This document shows positions 11,545-22,281 of a stretch of 64,000 bases of DNA, one piece after another. Below the pieces are notes generated by a model. It was not told the origin of the DNA, searched no databases, and was given only the letters and a program-made list of their open reading frames with translations. How positions within the stretch are numbered: position 1 is the stretch's first letter; each line of letters begins with the position of its first letter. The position numbers and the translations under genes are program-made. Origin of the DNA: Panicum virgatum (Eukaryota; Streptophyta; Magnoliopsida; Poales; Poaceae); the NCBI RefSeq assembly GCF_016808335.1, contig NC_053146.1:9803015-9867014 (forward strand), read 5' to 3'.

Positions 11545-11720
11545 CGGGCGTCGGTGGAAGGTCGGTCTGGAACGCCGGTGGGCAGGAGCGTCGGTGGGAA
11601 GCCAGGCCTCGATGCCGGTGGGCAGGGGTACCGGTAGAGAGGCCTGAACGCTGATGTATAGGGGCGCCGGTGGGAAGGCCGGCGTGGACGCCGGTGGGCA
11701 GGGGCGCTGGTGGCAAGGGA
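11545..11720. repeat. GC-rich minisatellite, about 40-bp period
   Basis: About four to five degenerate copies of a unit of the form GGCGCCGGTGGGAAGGCCGG plus about 20 more bases. The open frames on both strands here are Pro/Ala/Thr- or Gly-rich by-products of the repeat. Confidence 0.7.
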
Positions 11721-12235
11721 CAACGGAGGCAGGAATACGTTACCGTGAATATTATTTGCTTCCAAATTCATCCCAAACAAAAGATAAAACATGTGCGATG
11801 TTTCCTAGCTTTGCAAGGAAGGCAATCACGTATCAATGAAGCCAAGCAAACAAGAGGAAACAAGCACCATACGCTTGGCCGCACACGCATGCTTGCATGT
11901 ATGCAGACTAACATTGGAAAGTAATAATACGTGTCGGTAAGTTATTTTCCTTCCAAATAGCACATGTAACATTGGAAACTAATGTGCGGTGGATACGTGC
12001 GTGATGGTGTGTTAAAATGGTGGGTACACCGGGTGGTTATGTAGAAGGTTTTGGTGAAAAAAGTTTTAGCTTTTCGATAGAAATATTTTCCTTCTATCAA
12101 AAAATGGGCCTCCACCCTCTTTCGTCAAACATTTTGGCCCGACAAATGGGATCTCCGTGAGGGGTACGGTGGACCTAATCTTGGTGAGAAAGAGTTTTAA
12201 TTGTTTCAATTTTTATTATAGTATATATATATAGA

Positions 12236-12818
12236 TAATAGAAAAAAATCTTTGAATCTATCTAGTTTTTTAATAAATTTATTTAGAGATACAAATGTTA
12301 CATATATTTTTTACAAATCGAATCAATCTTGTGGCACGTACTCCAACTGTGACAGTTATTAGGGACGAAGCAAATAGAATACAGCAATAGTGATTCACTA
12401 GAACTCAAGAATCAAACATTTCGTAAAAAAAAAAGAAACGAGCAGTACTTGCCCATGGAGACGTAATAGCATGGTTGACATGGGCCTTGGGCTGAAGCAC
12501 GGTAGCTGGTGTTCATATGGGCCTTGGCCAGTGGAGAGTCCCCAATCATCCGTGGGCTGGGCACCTAGTTCTGCTTCAGTCCCTCTCGCATTTTGCTTGG
12601 TGAGGAACAATTGTTTGTCAATGGCAATTGGCAAGTTTGGTTTTAATCGGCTGATGCTGTTATCGAAGTTTGTAAATTCCTGGCTGTTTGATTCACAACT
12701 CCTTCCATCGGCAGCTTGAAATTTTTGAAAGTAATGTTCGATAGTCAAAGAATAACTTTGCTACGATAACTACTTGAGTACTGACTAATTCAGTTTTGTG
12801 TGTGGCTGCCTTAAAGAG
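12236..12818. other. Intergenic, nothing recognised
   Basis: AT-rich at the left, mixed composition at 12460-12720. No gene, terminus or repeat family is recognised. Confidence 0.5.
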
Positions 12819-13109
12819 TACTCCATCCGTTCCAAATTACAAGTCATTCTAAGAATATTATACAAACTTATACAACAAGATAATGTTCGAGAGTCAAAAT
12901 TTTTCAAGTTTGACCAAACTTATACAAAAGATAATAACATTTACGATACCAATTAAGTATCATTAGATTCTTTGTTAGTTATATTTTTATAGTATACCTA
13001 TTTGATGTCATAAATCTTTATATTTTTTTCTATAATTTTGGTCAAACTTTGAAATGGTTTGACTCTTCAAAATTCTTAGAATGACTTATAATTTGGAATG
13101 GAGGGAGTA
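12819..13109. mobile_element. Stowaway-type MITE (Tc1/mariner), TA target sites
   Basis: Element 12821-13107 (287 bp) flanked by TA at 12819-12820 and 13108-13109. The termini are CTCCATCCGTTCCAAATTAC and its inverse GGAATGGAGGGAG. About 36 bp at each end pair with roughly three mismatches. This is the common grass Stowaway end (CTCCCTCCGTYCC). No coding capacity. Confidence 0.93.
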
Positions 13110-13811
13110 GGTTAATCACTTGCAACTTCAACTTCAGTGGCACAGGAGGTTAAGTAGTAAGTACTGTGTTTTTTTTTTGGCCAAGAAGTAAATATGCAAT
13201 CCATAATTGACACCGTCGGACAGATTGATTGCCCAGTATGGCACCGCTTTCTGCTAAGTTTCAGCTGTGCTTGACATCTTGTGGCTTATAATTCTGACAT
13301 CTGTACCTGCAACTCTGCTTATGACAGAACAGGATGCAAAATCATTCGTCTTTGCCTGAACCATCCATCAGCCATCAGTGTGGTATAGTTGGGTTTCAGC
13401 ATGTTCTGATCATTCCAAAAAAAAAAAGGTTCAGTTTCAGTAAGCCGGTGTGTCTGTAGAACTGTATGTAGCACAAAAAGGTTCACCTGCCTTTGAGTAA
13501 GCCAGTATGCTGTGTGTGTGGTGAACAAATAAAGAGCTTTCTGGAAAAGTAAGTAAATTTGGACCTCTGGTTCAGTTTCTGCATGCGCAGATGCAGCTTG
13601 ATGGCGTCTTCAGAGCGAGAGCATAAACCATTGGCCTCATGTGAAGTCTAATACTGTACTGTACCTTGGCGAGCAGCATTAACGAGATAGTAACACAATG
13701 AACAACAGTCTGATGTCTGAACACACTGAGATGCACAAACACCGTGCAGCTTCCCTTTTCAGTCGCTCAAGGTATGGTCCCGTGTCGACTCATTTTGGGA
13801 TTCAGTATGCA
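13110..13811. other. Intergenic, nothing recognised
   Basis: No convincing open frame, repeat or terminus. Confidence 0.5.
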
Positions 13812-13843
13812 CTAGAAAATACAGGCGCGGCTTAGCCGCGCCC
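13812..13843 (-). mobile_element. Helitron 3' terminus, minus orientation
   Basis: On the minus strand the 19-nt palindrome GGCGCGGCTAAGCCGCGCC (8-bp stem) is followed by TGTATTTT and CTAG, then T in the flank. That is the standard plant Helitron 3' architecture (GC hairpin, short spacer, CTRR). The element extends rightward, but I could not place its 5' end, so only the tail is annotated. Confidence 0.55.
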
Positions 13844-15209
13844 TCTCTCGTTGCAGGGGGCTAGGGTTGTTGAGGCAGCCGAGGAAAAATGATCTTTTTC
13901 TCTACTTGTTTGCTGTCTATTGATCTGTCTTGGGGGAGAAAAGGTGATTTTTTGGCAATGATCCTCCATGGCAGATGTTGAGAACTTCTTGAAAATACCA
14001 TTGGAGCGCTGATGGCACATTTTTGGCCTAATAAAAGAAAAAAAATAACACATCAAGAGCTTAGTATATACCAATAAGGAGACTCATACACATTACCTGC
14101 ATAATTGGCCACACACGATTCTTACGTAGATAGTGTGACGCAAGATGAAATACTAATATCTTGGTACTTGCAACCCATGTAGAAAATTGCAAGATTGGTG
14201 GTTCGACCTGTCCACTGCTAGGGAAAAAAACATTATGGTGTAATACCAAGGCATATCAAACATAAGGGCTAGTATGTCTTAGGTAGTAGACAAATTAGTG
14301 ATTTCAGATGATGAATTCTCAAATTTCAGAGATAGAAGTTCAGAGCACCAGATTATGTTAATATAACATATTTAGTTTACATTTGGTTCCCATAAGGACT
14401 TGCTAAATTGCTGATGTATGCATGGTATGACAAATTCTGTTTTCTTTAGAAACAATTCGGCATGTACTGTAAGATGTAGTATTTTAATCAATAGTACATC
14501 TGGAACAGAGAAGTTACAATGGTCATCGTAAATATGCTAATACCAACAATTTTCTTTTCTGATTTTTTCTACACCAGCAGCACATACATTGAAATGTCCA
14601 TACAAAAATATGTTAATATCACAGAGGTAGATCTCAAAGCACATTGGATTAAATGATATTGAAGCTTCCTCACCTTTGCAGCATTTCGACAAGTAGTTGT
14701 AGTGCAATGCATGCTGCCCTACTTCTTGCCCATCACGAGCAACCTTGTCGGTCGGCTGCCACCACCCACCAGGTTCAAGCTCTCCTCCAACATTTTGTGA
14801 TTAGAGATTATCGGCCGCAGCAATCAGCGATGAGCCCTACTCAATACATTGGAAACTAGGAGTGCTGCAGCCGTGTTGTCAGCAGCTTTGACGAGGTGCC
14901 GAGAGTGAGGGAGCTCCTGAGGGTGGAGCCTTGAGTTGGCTTTTCACTTGAGGAATAGGCCTTCGACCATGCTGAGCTCCTTGTGGGCTGCGGGCAGCGA
15001 TGTAGAGTGGACGCGACGCAGCTCGTTGAAGCATCGGAGCATGTCGGAGTGCAAGCGGTGAGCAGTAGGTCGTGGGTAGCTCTGGGTGATGGCAGCCGCC
15101 ACAGGGAGAGGGTCTGTGGCCGACGGCCGAGATGTGGATGGACCTCGCGCGTACGATGTGCGCCAACGCGCCGCGCCGGCTGCTGCGCCTGCCCTGCCGG
15201 GGATGACGA
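13844..15209. other. Probable Helitron interior and GC-rich host fragment, no recognised gene
   Basis: 13844-14850 is AT-rich without a gene. 14880-15209 is GC-rich. On the minus strand one frame reads LPVAAAITQSYPRPT and LHSDMLRCFNELRRVHS, which looks protein-like, but I do not recognise the family. The same sequence continues across the two retrotransposons at 20843-20877 and 25619-25760. Confidence 0.35.
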
Positions 15210-15719
15210 TGTTAGAATCTTTAGACCATCTGGCAGTAGATCGGAGGGACTACTTATTGGTTCTTGAAGAAGAAACCGTCCATGGTCCATGACGAGCATG
15301 ATGACGGAGTCCAGAGCGCCGCCGCTGTAGGCGTGGACGTGCCGCCGGAGTGGTTCAAGTCGAAGACGACGTGCAGTACCAGTGCTGGTGGCGGCGCCGT
15401 CGAGCTGCAGTGGCGGCAACGGCGGTTGCTTGGGGCAGCGGGCTTCCGGTGGCGCAAGTGGCGAGGTCGAAGTGACAGCGGCGTGGAACCTTCCCTTTGC
15501 TTCAGCGCCCTCTCTAAGATCGGATCGAGTCTAGGGTCCAAGGAAAACTAGGCACGGCGAACCTTGATCACCGTGCCCCCTCGTCATCCTTTCCTTTATA
15601 TTGGCGCTGCGCAAAGGGGGGCCCACTTGCCAGCGAAAGGGCAAGAGCACCCCCGATCAGGGTGCGTGAGAGAGGTCTGACTCAGTCGTTGGACTGGGTC
15701 AGATGAGATCAACCTTACA
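15210..15719 (-). repeat. 3' LTR of the copia element
   Basis: 510 bp, TG...CA, about the same length as the partner at 20326-20837. It contains the hairpin CTGACTCAG-TCGTTGGA-CTGGGTCAG at 15677-15702. Confidence 0.92.
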
Positions 15720-15720
15720 T

Positions 15721-15730
15721 TCTCCCCCTT
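15721..15730 (-). promoter_or_regulatory. Polypurine tract of the copia element
   Basis: The minus strand reads AAGGGGGAGA immediately upstream of the 3' LTR, the expected plus-strand primer of reverse transcription. Confidence 0.8.
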
Positions 15731-15929
15731 GATCTCACTCTGTACTTTAAACTTATCTCTTTACTTTCTCTTTACTAGCTTTGCTCTTGGCCTCATCTCA
15801 TTGCAGATCAGTACGTAGAGCGTGTCTCATCATGACGGTTATTAATTACCGTCAGACTTAACAGCCTCAATGTACCTTTCTGTATTGAAACAAGACCTTA
15901 ACCTTTCTTTGGGCCCTTTAGTAATCCAG

Positions 15930-16770
15930 AAATCGTAGGCTTCCCGTAAAAACCCATGTCGACTTGGGCGGTAGGCCTTTTGGTAAGCGGATCCGCAAGC
16001 ACTTGCTTGATACTTTGGTGCTTCATGATTTCATATGATTCTGGATTTTCTCCTTTGCAACATATAACCCATTGTCAATGTGTTTGGCAGCACACTTGAC
16101 ATGTTGCCATAGGAGTGAAAACATTCGAATGGTATATTGCTGTTGTCTACCATTATCAATTCCGGGTAATGGTTTCCTTAACCATTTCGCCTATCCAGTA
16201 GCCCCATATAATGCCAAACTTTGGGTACACAACCCATGAATCACAACTATTTTGGTTTGGAGCTTTTCCACAATAAAACTCCAAGCGCGAGTGTTAACTA
16301 CTACTGTGGGCTTCACTAAACTCGCCAAAACTTGATTCTTTTTACTCACAACCTTTTGAGAGTAAATGTTTCTTTCTTACTTAGCATGAGGCTGACAATA
16401 TTTTGTAAAATTGCAAAACATTCTATAACTCCATTCCATTGATCTATTGCTGGACTGGACTTCTGCCAAAATGTCCCGGATACTTGCACTATGTTAGGGT
16501 AAATTCTTCTGAGCACTAATTTTGCTTTCAACAGCTGAAGCACATAGAACCTTTTCTTTTGATCGATCATATAACGGTTCCTGGAATCCTGAAAATTCCA
16601 AACCTATTACCCTTGACAATAGGACAAACTTAGGCTTACTCGCATGCATATATATCTTTTAGAACTTTTTTCTAAGTATGCTCTCTGCGATAGTCCTGAT
16701 ATCCTTTTTTTTTCTTTTATTCCGGTGAATTTCCTTTCCTAGAGCGAATGACTCTTTACCGAGATTATTC
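15930..16770 (-). pseudogene. copia pol remnant (reverse transcriptase C-end and RNase H)
   Basis: Read on the minus strand through several stops and frame changes. GKESFALGKEIHRN, then KIYMHASKPKF and LCASAVESK (about 16540-16765) correspond to the RT-RNase H junction of copia polyproteins. CAAKHIDNGLYVAKEKIQN and KQVLADPLTKRP (about 15960-16100) correspond to the RNase H end. The order is correct for a minus-strand element whose 3' LTR is at 15210-15719. Non-functional. Confidence 0.75.
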
Positions 16771-19390
16771 TTATCAAAACTAGAGGTCAAAATAACATTC
16801 TTTGAATCTTTTCAGGAAAAGGATTTCCCATCTTTTGAATTTTGCATGTTTGCAAATTGTCATTTTGCATTGACCTTTACTTAAAACCAAACTTTTCTTT
16901 GTTCTCATAAAACTTTAGATACTACTATTCTATGATCTGATATCATCAAGTGATATCGCAATATTCTTTTCTTTTCGCAACAAAACCATTTTGGTTATGT
17001 CATGTATATACTTTCTTGTACAAATCTCCATCGGGAGATATTGATCTAACATCCATCTGATGCAATTTAAAAGCAGTATGCCATTAATTGCATTATGATT
17101 CTAAAAGAATCCTTTTATGAGACTGAATAAAATGTCTCATTATAACTTATTCTTTTCTTTGCACAAAACTTTTTGCCATAAGTCGTGCTTAGCAACTTTT
17201 CATGTTCCCTCCGGAGTCACGTTTCAATCTTGTAGACCCATTATAGCCTACTGTCTTGGCTCCATTAGAAACTTATTACATGTTCCAAAATAAATTTGGA
17301 ACTTTTAGGTCTCATTATATCTTCCATTGCTTCTCGCCACATCGATGAATGAGACAACTCAATTTATGACGTTCATACAACGTGAAAACATATGTTGAGA
17401 CAATTTCAGTGCTTGAATCATAGGAGTGAACATACGGTCTCACTTCTCTTCAAGCCTTAGTTCTTAACATACTTTACTTTCCCAGATTATCCCATCTATT
17501 GCAAAGATGGAATATCTTCAAACTTTTGTTTGGGTTTGTTCTTTACAAGCTTCGATTCAGTTTTTACAAGCCTCATAAGGTGCTTCAAGCACCACCTTTT
17601 CTTTTTCGGTTGATTTGAGGCTTAACTATATTTTCTCCCTTTTTGGAGCTGGAAACTCCAGAAATTTCACTTACTTTATTGTTGGGGTATTAATATTATG
17701 ACCGTTGTACTCCCTTTTCGGTCGGTCATATTCACTTTAATAGATCATCTTTGCTTTTAAAAATGCATCGCATTTAACTTTACGGAGAAATTCTCTATAA
17801 ATTTTAATCTTTCTTATCTTTCTCCCCCTCGAAATATGGCACAAACTTTATTGCCATAATTTCGAAACTATTTTTAACACTTGTGAACGAGGAGCCTTTC
17901 ATTACTAGAACTTTATTCATATGACCAAGTCATACAAAATAATGTGAGTACTATTTTCTTGTTCCTTTTCAAGAGCTCCTTAGAGTTCTTGATTTGTTGC
18001 ACTTTCAAGAACTCATCAAGTTCTTCATTTTGCTATACTTTTGCAAGTCATACTTGCAATCTTGGTTCGCATACAACTTTCTTTTTGTCCTTCGATTCTT
18101 TTCAAGTCAATATCCAACATGCCACTATAGTAGTGCATGAGAATTGTTGGGATAACTTTAAAAGCTCCCCCAGATTTCTTCATTTTTATGTGATACTCAT
18201 GTCACACGTGAGTCATCACAAAAACTTTCCCTGTCATGCAGGATATGAATGACACAAGTGCCAAAACTTTTCCGACTTGCGGTAATAAACTTTAAATGCA
18301 TTGGTAACACATGTTTAATTCAACGTTGGTCAAATTGAACATGCGTCAAACTCATTTCAACCATTATCTTTACTGTTGTTGAAGGATGAAGAAACTTTGG
18401 TCACAATGACTAAAACATGCATATATACTTTATTTTCTGATTAAATCTTCCCGTTGGTTCCAATTTAATCAGAAAATCTAACAAATCTCTATATTACAAA
18501 AACTTTAGTGAGAGAAAAACCAAAAACCTTTCCGAATAAGTTGCATCTCTTTCCCATATCAACTAAAAATCAGAATGGAACAATCACTTTTCTTTCTTAA
18601 CCTCAACTATACAACTGAGTAACCTTAAAACTTTATCTGTAATGTTGATCGGAATCAATTTTTTTTATTTGTTAATTTCTCTCTACTTGGGAAGAATTGT
18701 ATGTCTTAATTTAACGTTGGTCAAAATTAAAATATACAACTTTCCTTTACTTTCAATTCTATATCACCGTTGGGCAGAAATAGAACACATGATAAGAATA
18801 AAAAATTATAATATTGCCATCATCAACTCTGGTCAGAAAATGACAACATCATAATAAACTTTAAATTTCGTTTCTTTTAAGAGCAAACTAATGCTCAACT
18901 TGGCACTTACAATGGTAAAATGGTGCCAAAACAACCTTTCTTTGACTTTCAACAGCGGAAGCTTTTCTTAACCTTAAAATTACAGGCTTCTTTTTCCCAC
19001 AGGGAAAAACTCATTTGAGTTTATCTTTCTTTATTGCAGCGGAGAACTTTTCTTTCTTTCATAAGCTTTTCTTTGTCTTTCTCTATTCTCTGGAAAAATG
19101 ATCACTATGATGCAAAAATATCAGAGAATTAACATTGAACTTAAAATCACAATGAAATTATAATATTGTTATCATCAACGTTGGTCAGAAAATAACAATA
19201 CCATAATAAACTTTAAACCAAATATCTTTCTACTCCTCTATTTAAATTTTCCCGTTGGTTCCAATTTAAATAGAGGATGAAACTTTTACTTTGCAGCGGA
19301 AACTTAACAAAATTCACTTATTCCGAAGCATTTTTGAACTCATCTACTCTCTAAACAATTTATCCCGTTGGTTCAAAATTGAATAGAGAC
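16140..19390. repeat. Array of stem-loops in the copia interior; a subset shares a CGTTGG loop
   Basis: Many short inverted repeats with different stems. The clearest share a plus-strand CGTTGGT loop: 18310-18343 (11-bp stem), 18432-18477 (15-bp perfect), 18698-18738, 18757-18785, 19157-19207 (14 of 16), 19234-19277 (15-bp perfect) and 19348-19389. 18805-18855 has the same layout with the loop variant CTCTGGT. Others have unrelated loops: 17829-17865, 17983-18014 (10-bp perfect) and 18189-18220. The motif AAACTTT recurs roughly 17 times between about 16215 and 19455. Stems were paired by eye; no folding was computed. See findings. Confidence 0.75.
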
Positions 19391-19394
19391 GATC

Positions 19395-20310
19395 AAAACT
19401 GTACAAAAATCTTAAAATAAATGCTTCTGAAAAGGAATAAAACGATTTGCAAACTTTACTATTAAAGCGGTCCATCTTCCAATTCGGCCCGCGGCCTGCT
19501 CAGCCCGCTCGGCTCCCCACTTTCCCTTGCGTACGCGGCCCAGAGGCCCAGTCGCCGCAGCAAGGCCCAGCAGCCGGCACCGCCCCCTGGGCCTGCAGCC
19601 CAGCTCATTGCTCGTGGCTCCTCCCGGCCGTCGGATCGAATCCGACGGTCGCCCGCTGTTCTCGCGGGATAAAAAACCGGCCACCGACCGGGATGCCTCA
19701 AACCCTAGCTCCATTTCTTCTTTCCTCCCCTTCTTTCTCGGACCCAAGCAGCGGCGGCCGATGTGGCTCGCCGGAGGGGAACGGCTAGCGCCGCCGCTGG
19801 CCCTCACGCCACCGCGCCGCCCGGTCCGGCCGCCGCGCCATCGCCGGTGGCCCTGAGCCCTCTTTCTCTTTTCTTTGTGCCCTCTTCTTTCCCAGAGCAG
19901 GGGCCGCTCATGGCGGCCGGAGGAGATGGCGGCGCCGCCACCGGCCGCCTCGCCGGTGCGCGCGCTCTCCTGAGTGAGAGTGCGTCGCCGTCGAGCGGCC
20001 TGGGAGCGGTGCCCTATGCCCGAAACCCGCACGCGAGTTGATGTCGCCGGTCAGAGTGGCAGCTCGGTTCTTTCCGGCGCGATGGCGGTCGTGCGCCAGC
20101 GAGCCGGCGCCTCTGGTGTCTTTCCCGTGCGGCGGTGGCCGACGGTGGTGCTGGCGGCGAGATCTAGGTGAGCCCGCCGCCTCTTTCTTTTCTAGGGTTA
20201 GGATTTGGGCTTTTCTTTTCTTTGTTTCTTCTCGATCCAAGATCGGGACTCTTTTTCTTTCGATTCATGATGAATCCAAACTTTTCCCGTTTCGATCTAC
20301 TCACTAGATC
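19395..20310. other. GC-rich leader region of the copia element
   Basis: Between the primer site and the hairpin-rich interior. It has long but Arg/Gly/Pro-rich open frames on both strands with no gag motif, so I treat it as an untranslated leader or degraded gag. Confidence 0.5.
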
Positions 20311-20324
20311 GGCTCTTGATACCA
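20311..20324 (-). promoter_or_regulatory. Primer-binding site (initiator tRNA-Met type)
   Basis: The minus strand reads TGGTATCAAGAGCC one base inside the 5' LTR. Copia elements usually have TGGTATCAGAGC here. Confidence 0.8.
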
Positions 20325-20325
20325 T

Positions 20326-20837
20326 TGTTAGAATCTTTAGGACCATCTAGCAGCAGATCGGAGGGACTACTCACTGGTTCTTGAAGAAGAAACCGTCCAT
20401 GGTCGATGACGAGCATGATGACGAAGTCCAGAGCGCCGCCGCTGTAGTCGTGGACGTGCCGCCGGAGTGGTTCAAGCGAAGACGACGTGCAGTACCAGTG
20501 CTGGTGGCGGCGCCGTCGAGCTGCAGTGGCGGCAACGGCGGTTGCTTGGGGGCAGCGGGCTTCCGGTGGCGCAAGTGGCGAGGTCGCAGTGACAGCGGCG
20601 TGGAACCTTCCCTTTGCTTCAGCGCCCTCTCTCAGATCGGATCGAGTCTAGGGTCCTAGGAAAACTGAGGCACGGCGAACCTTGATCACCGTGCCCCCTC
20701 GTCATCCTTTCCTTTATATTGGCGCTGCGCAAAGGGGGGCCCACTTGCCAGCGAAAGGGCAAGAGCACCCCCGATAAGGGTGCGTGAGAGAGGTCTGACT
20801 CAGTCGTTGGACTGGGTCAGATGAGATCAACCTTACA
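20326..20837 (-). repeat. 5' LTR of the copia element
   Basis: 512 bp, TG...CA, matching 15210-15719 with scattered substitutions. The same CGTTGG-loop hairpin lies at 20795-20820. Confidence 0.92.
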
Positions 20838-20877
20838 GACGACGGACGGGATTCGCCGGGATGGATGGATTCAATGG

Positions 20878-21565
20878 TGAGGAATGTGAGTACTCTATTC
20901 TAGCTGTGATGAGTGAATTGTCAACCGTGCGGTGTGATCGTGCGCTTGGTCTTTGGATTGCAGGTACACGGGCGTCGAGTGTCGACGGGAGCTGCCGTGG
21001 AGGTGCTGTGGCTGATGGACCGTGCGGTGGACGGCGGTGAAGGGCAGCCGGGACCGGAGCTCGGACCGGGCGGCAGCTGTGGCGTCCACTCCTAGATCGA
21101 CGGCGCAAGCAGCGACGGAAGGTGGGTTTCTTGGTTTGCGCCACAAAACCAAGGAGGCGGACGACGGTTGAAGACGCCAAGTCGTGGACGCACGGGCGTC
21201 GGTCTCGGGACTAACGGAGGCGACGGTCGTCGACGGCATCTAGGGCCTCGCTGCGGGCGAGGAGGTGATGGGCGTCGGGCGGCGTCTAGTGCCGTCAGAA
21301 GGCCGAGGCGGGAACGACGTCTAGGGCTACGGCGTGGAGGCGGGAATCTTCTCGCGCGTGAGGTTTTGGCGGTTTTCTCAAAACCGGCCACCTACCCGGG
21401 TTTCGCGGACCCGCCAAAACTGCGGACTGGATCTTCATCAAGATGACGGCATCGTGGAGAAGACTTCATTCTGAAGAAAGAACCTCGGCCGTCGGATGAG
21501 ATCGTGTACAGGGGGTGCTGCAGGCCAACCGGTCTGACCGGTCCCTGGCACCGGTCTGACCGGTC
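20878..21565 (+). repeat. 5' LTR, truncated
   Basis: Collinear with 24043-24735 of the right LTR, then broken at the ACCGGTCTGACCGGTC motif. The downstream half of the LTR is missing. Confidence 0.85.
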
Positions 21566-22281
21566 GTAGTAGACGGGACAGGGGATACGCTTTACCTGAT
21601 TTTGGTTACCCTTCTGTAGAGCAAATGGCTCGTTACTGGTTTGCTTCTCACTTTGCTAACCCCAGTGTCGAGACGTTTGTTCCCCCTATGTCTCGTTGGG
21701 GATGCAGGTTGGAGGCCTGGAGAACAAGTGCTCCATGGATCTTGGTCTTATGCAGGTTTGATCAAGACTTGATGGTTCTCCAAGGCTGATGGATAGCCCG
21801 TGGTGGTTTGTGTATCATATGTATATTTGAGTTTGCCCTTTGAGTTCTTTGTACATTTTCTGCTTGTGACATGTTATAGATTCTTTATCTCATACTTGCT
21901 TTGCTTGCTAGGTCTGTACTTGTGCTATGGTGGACTAGCCACTCTGTATGCTAGTTTTTGTGATTTTCATATTGTCATGATTCTTGCTAGCTCAGGGTGT
22001 GTGCTTTGTCCAGTTTCCTATGCTTGTGTAGCTTTTGCTTCTTAGTTCTGGTTGCTAGCTCAAGTATCTCCTTCGTATCGTCTAGCTACATTGGTTCTTG
22101 CTATTGAGTGCCTTTAGACTTTTCTAGGAATATCTTCTGTCTTGATATGTTCTAGAGTGTCTTTTGGTATACTTTTGCATGTAGCTTGACTAACACCTAA
22201 CCGTTTGCTTGAGTCTTACTTTGGATCTTTAGTGTTTGCTATTTCCTTCTGTCCTAGCTTCTCTTGTGCTAGGTATCACTT

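Larger units (their letters stand above)
10487..12235 (-). mobile_element. Non-autonomous Helitron, minus orientation
   Basis: Read on the minus strand, the 3' end is CTAG (10487-10490). It is preceded by the hairpin GCACGTGCCACAGGCACGTGC once the nested 132-bp insertion is removed. The 5' end is TCTATATATATATACTATAA at 12235 downward. The flanks are A (10486) and T (12236), as expected for Helitron insertion between A and T. No Rep/helicase is present. The interior carries a GC-rich minisatellite and AT-rich filler. The 3' end is well supported; the 5' end rests on similarity to the usual TC(T)ATA start. Confidence 0.6.
15210..20837 (-). mobile_element. Ty1/copia LTR retrotransposon, minus orientation, decayed (TSD GACGA)
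   Basis: Two LTRs of about 511 bp (15210-15719 and 20326-20837), each TGTTAG...CTTACA on the plus strand, enclose 4.6 kb. The 5-bp duplication GACGA is at 15205-15209 and 20838-20842. Orientation is minus: a tRNA-Met-type primer site (TGGTATCAAGAGCC on the minus strand) adjoins the right LTR and a polypurine tract (AAGGGGGAGA) adjoins the left one. Degenerate RT/RNase H peptides are legible near the left LTR. No intact gag-pol remains. A GC-rich leader (19450-20200) follows the primer site. The LTRs differ at many positions, so the insertion is not recent. Confidence 0.92.

Noticed and set aside
16140..19390. CRISPR-like array
   Set aside because: Plant nuclear context, no constant direct repeat with unique spacers; the constant part is a loop within variable inverted repeats.
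19412..20240. Long open frames (206, 113 and 110 codons) as genes
   Set aside because: GC-rich, Arg/Gly/Pro-biased, overlapping on both strands, inside the retrotransposon leader, with no motif.
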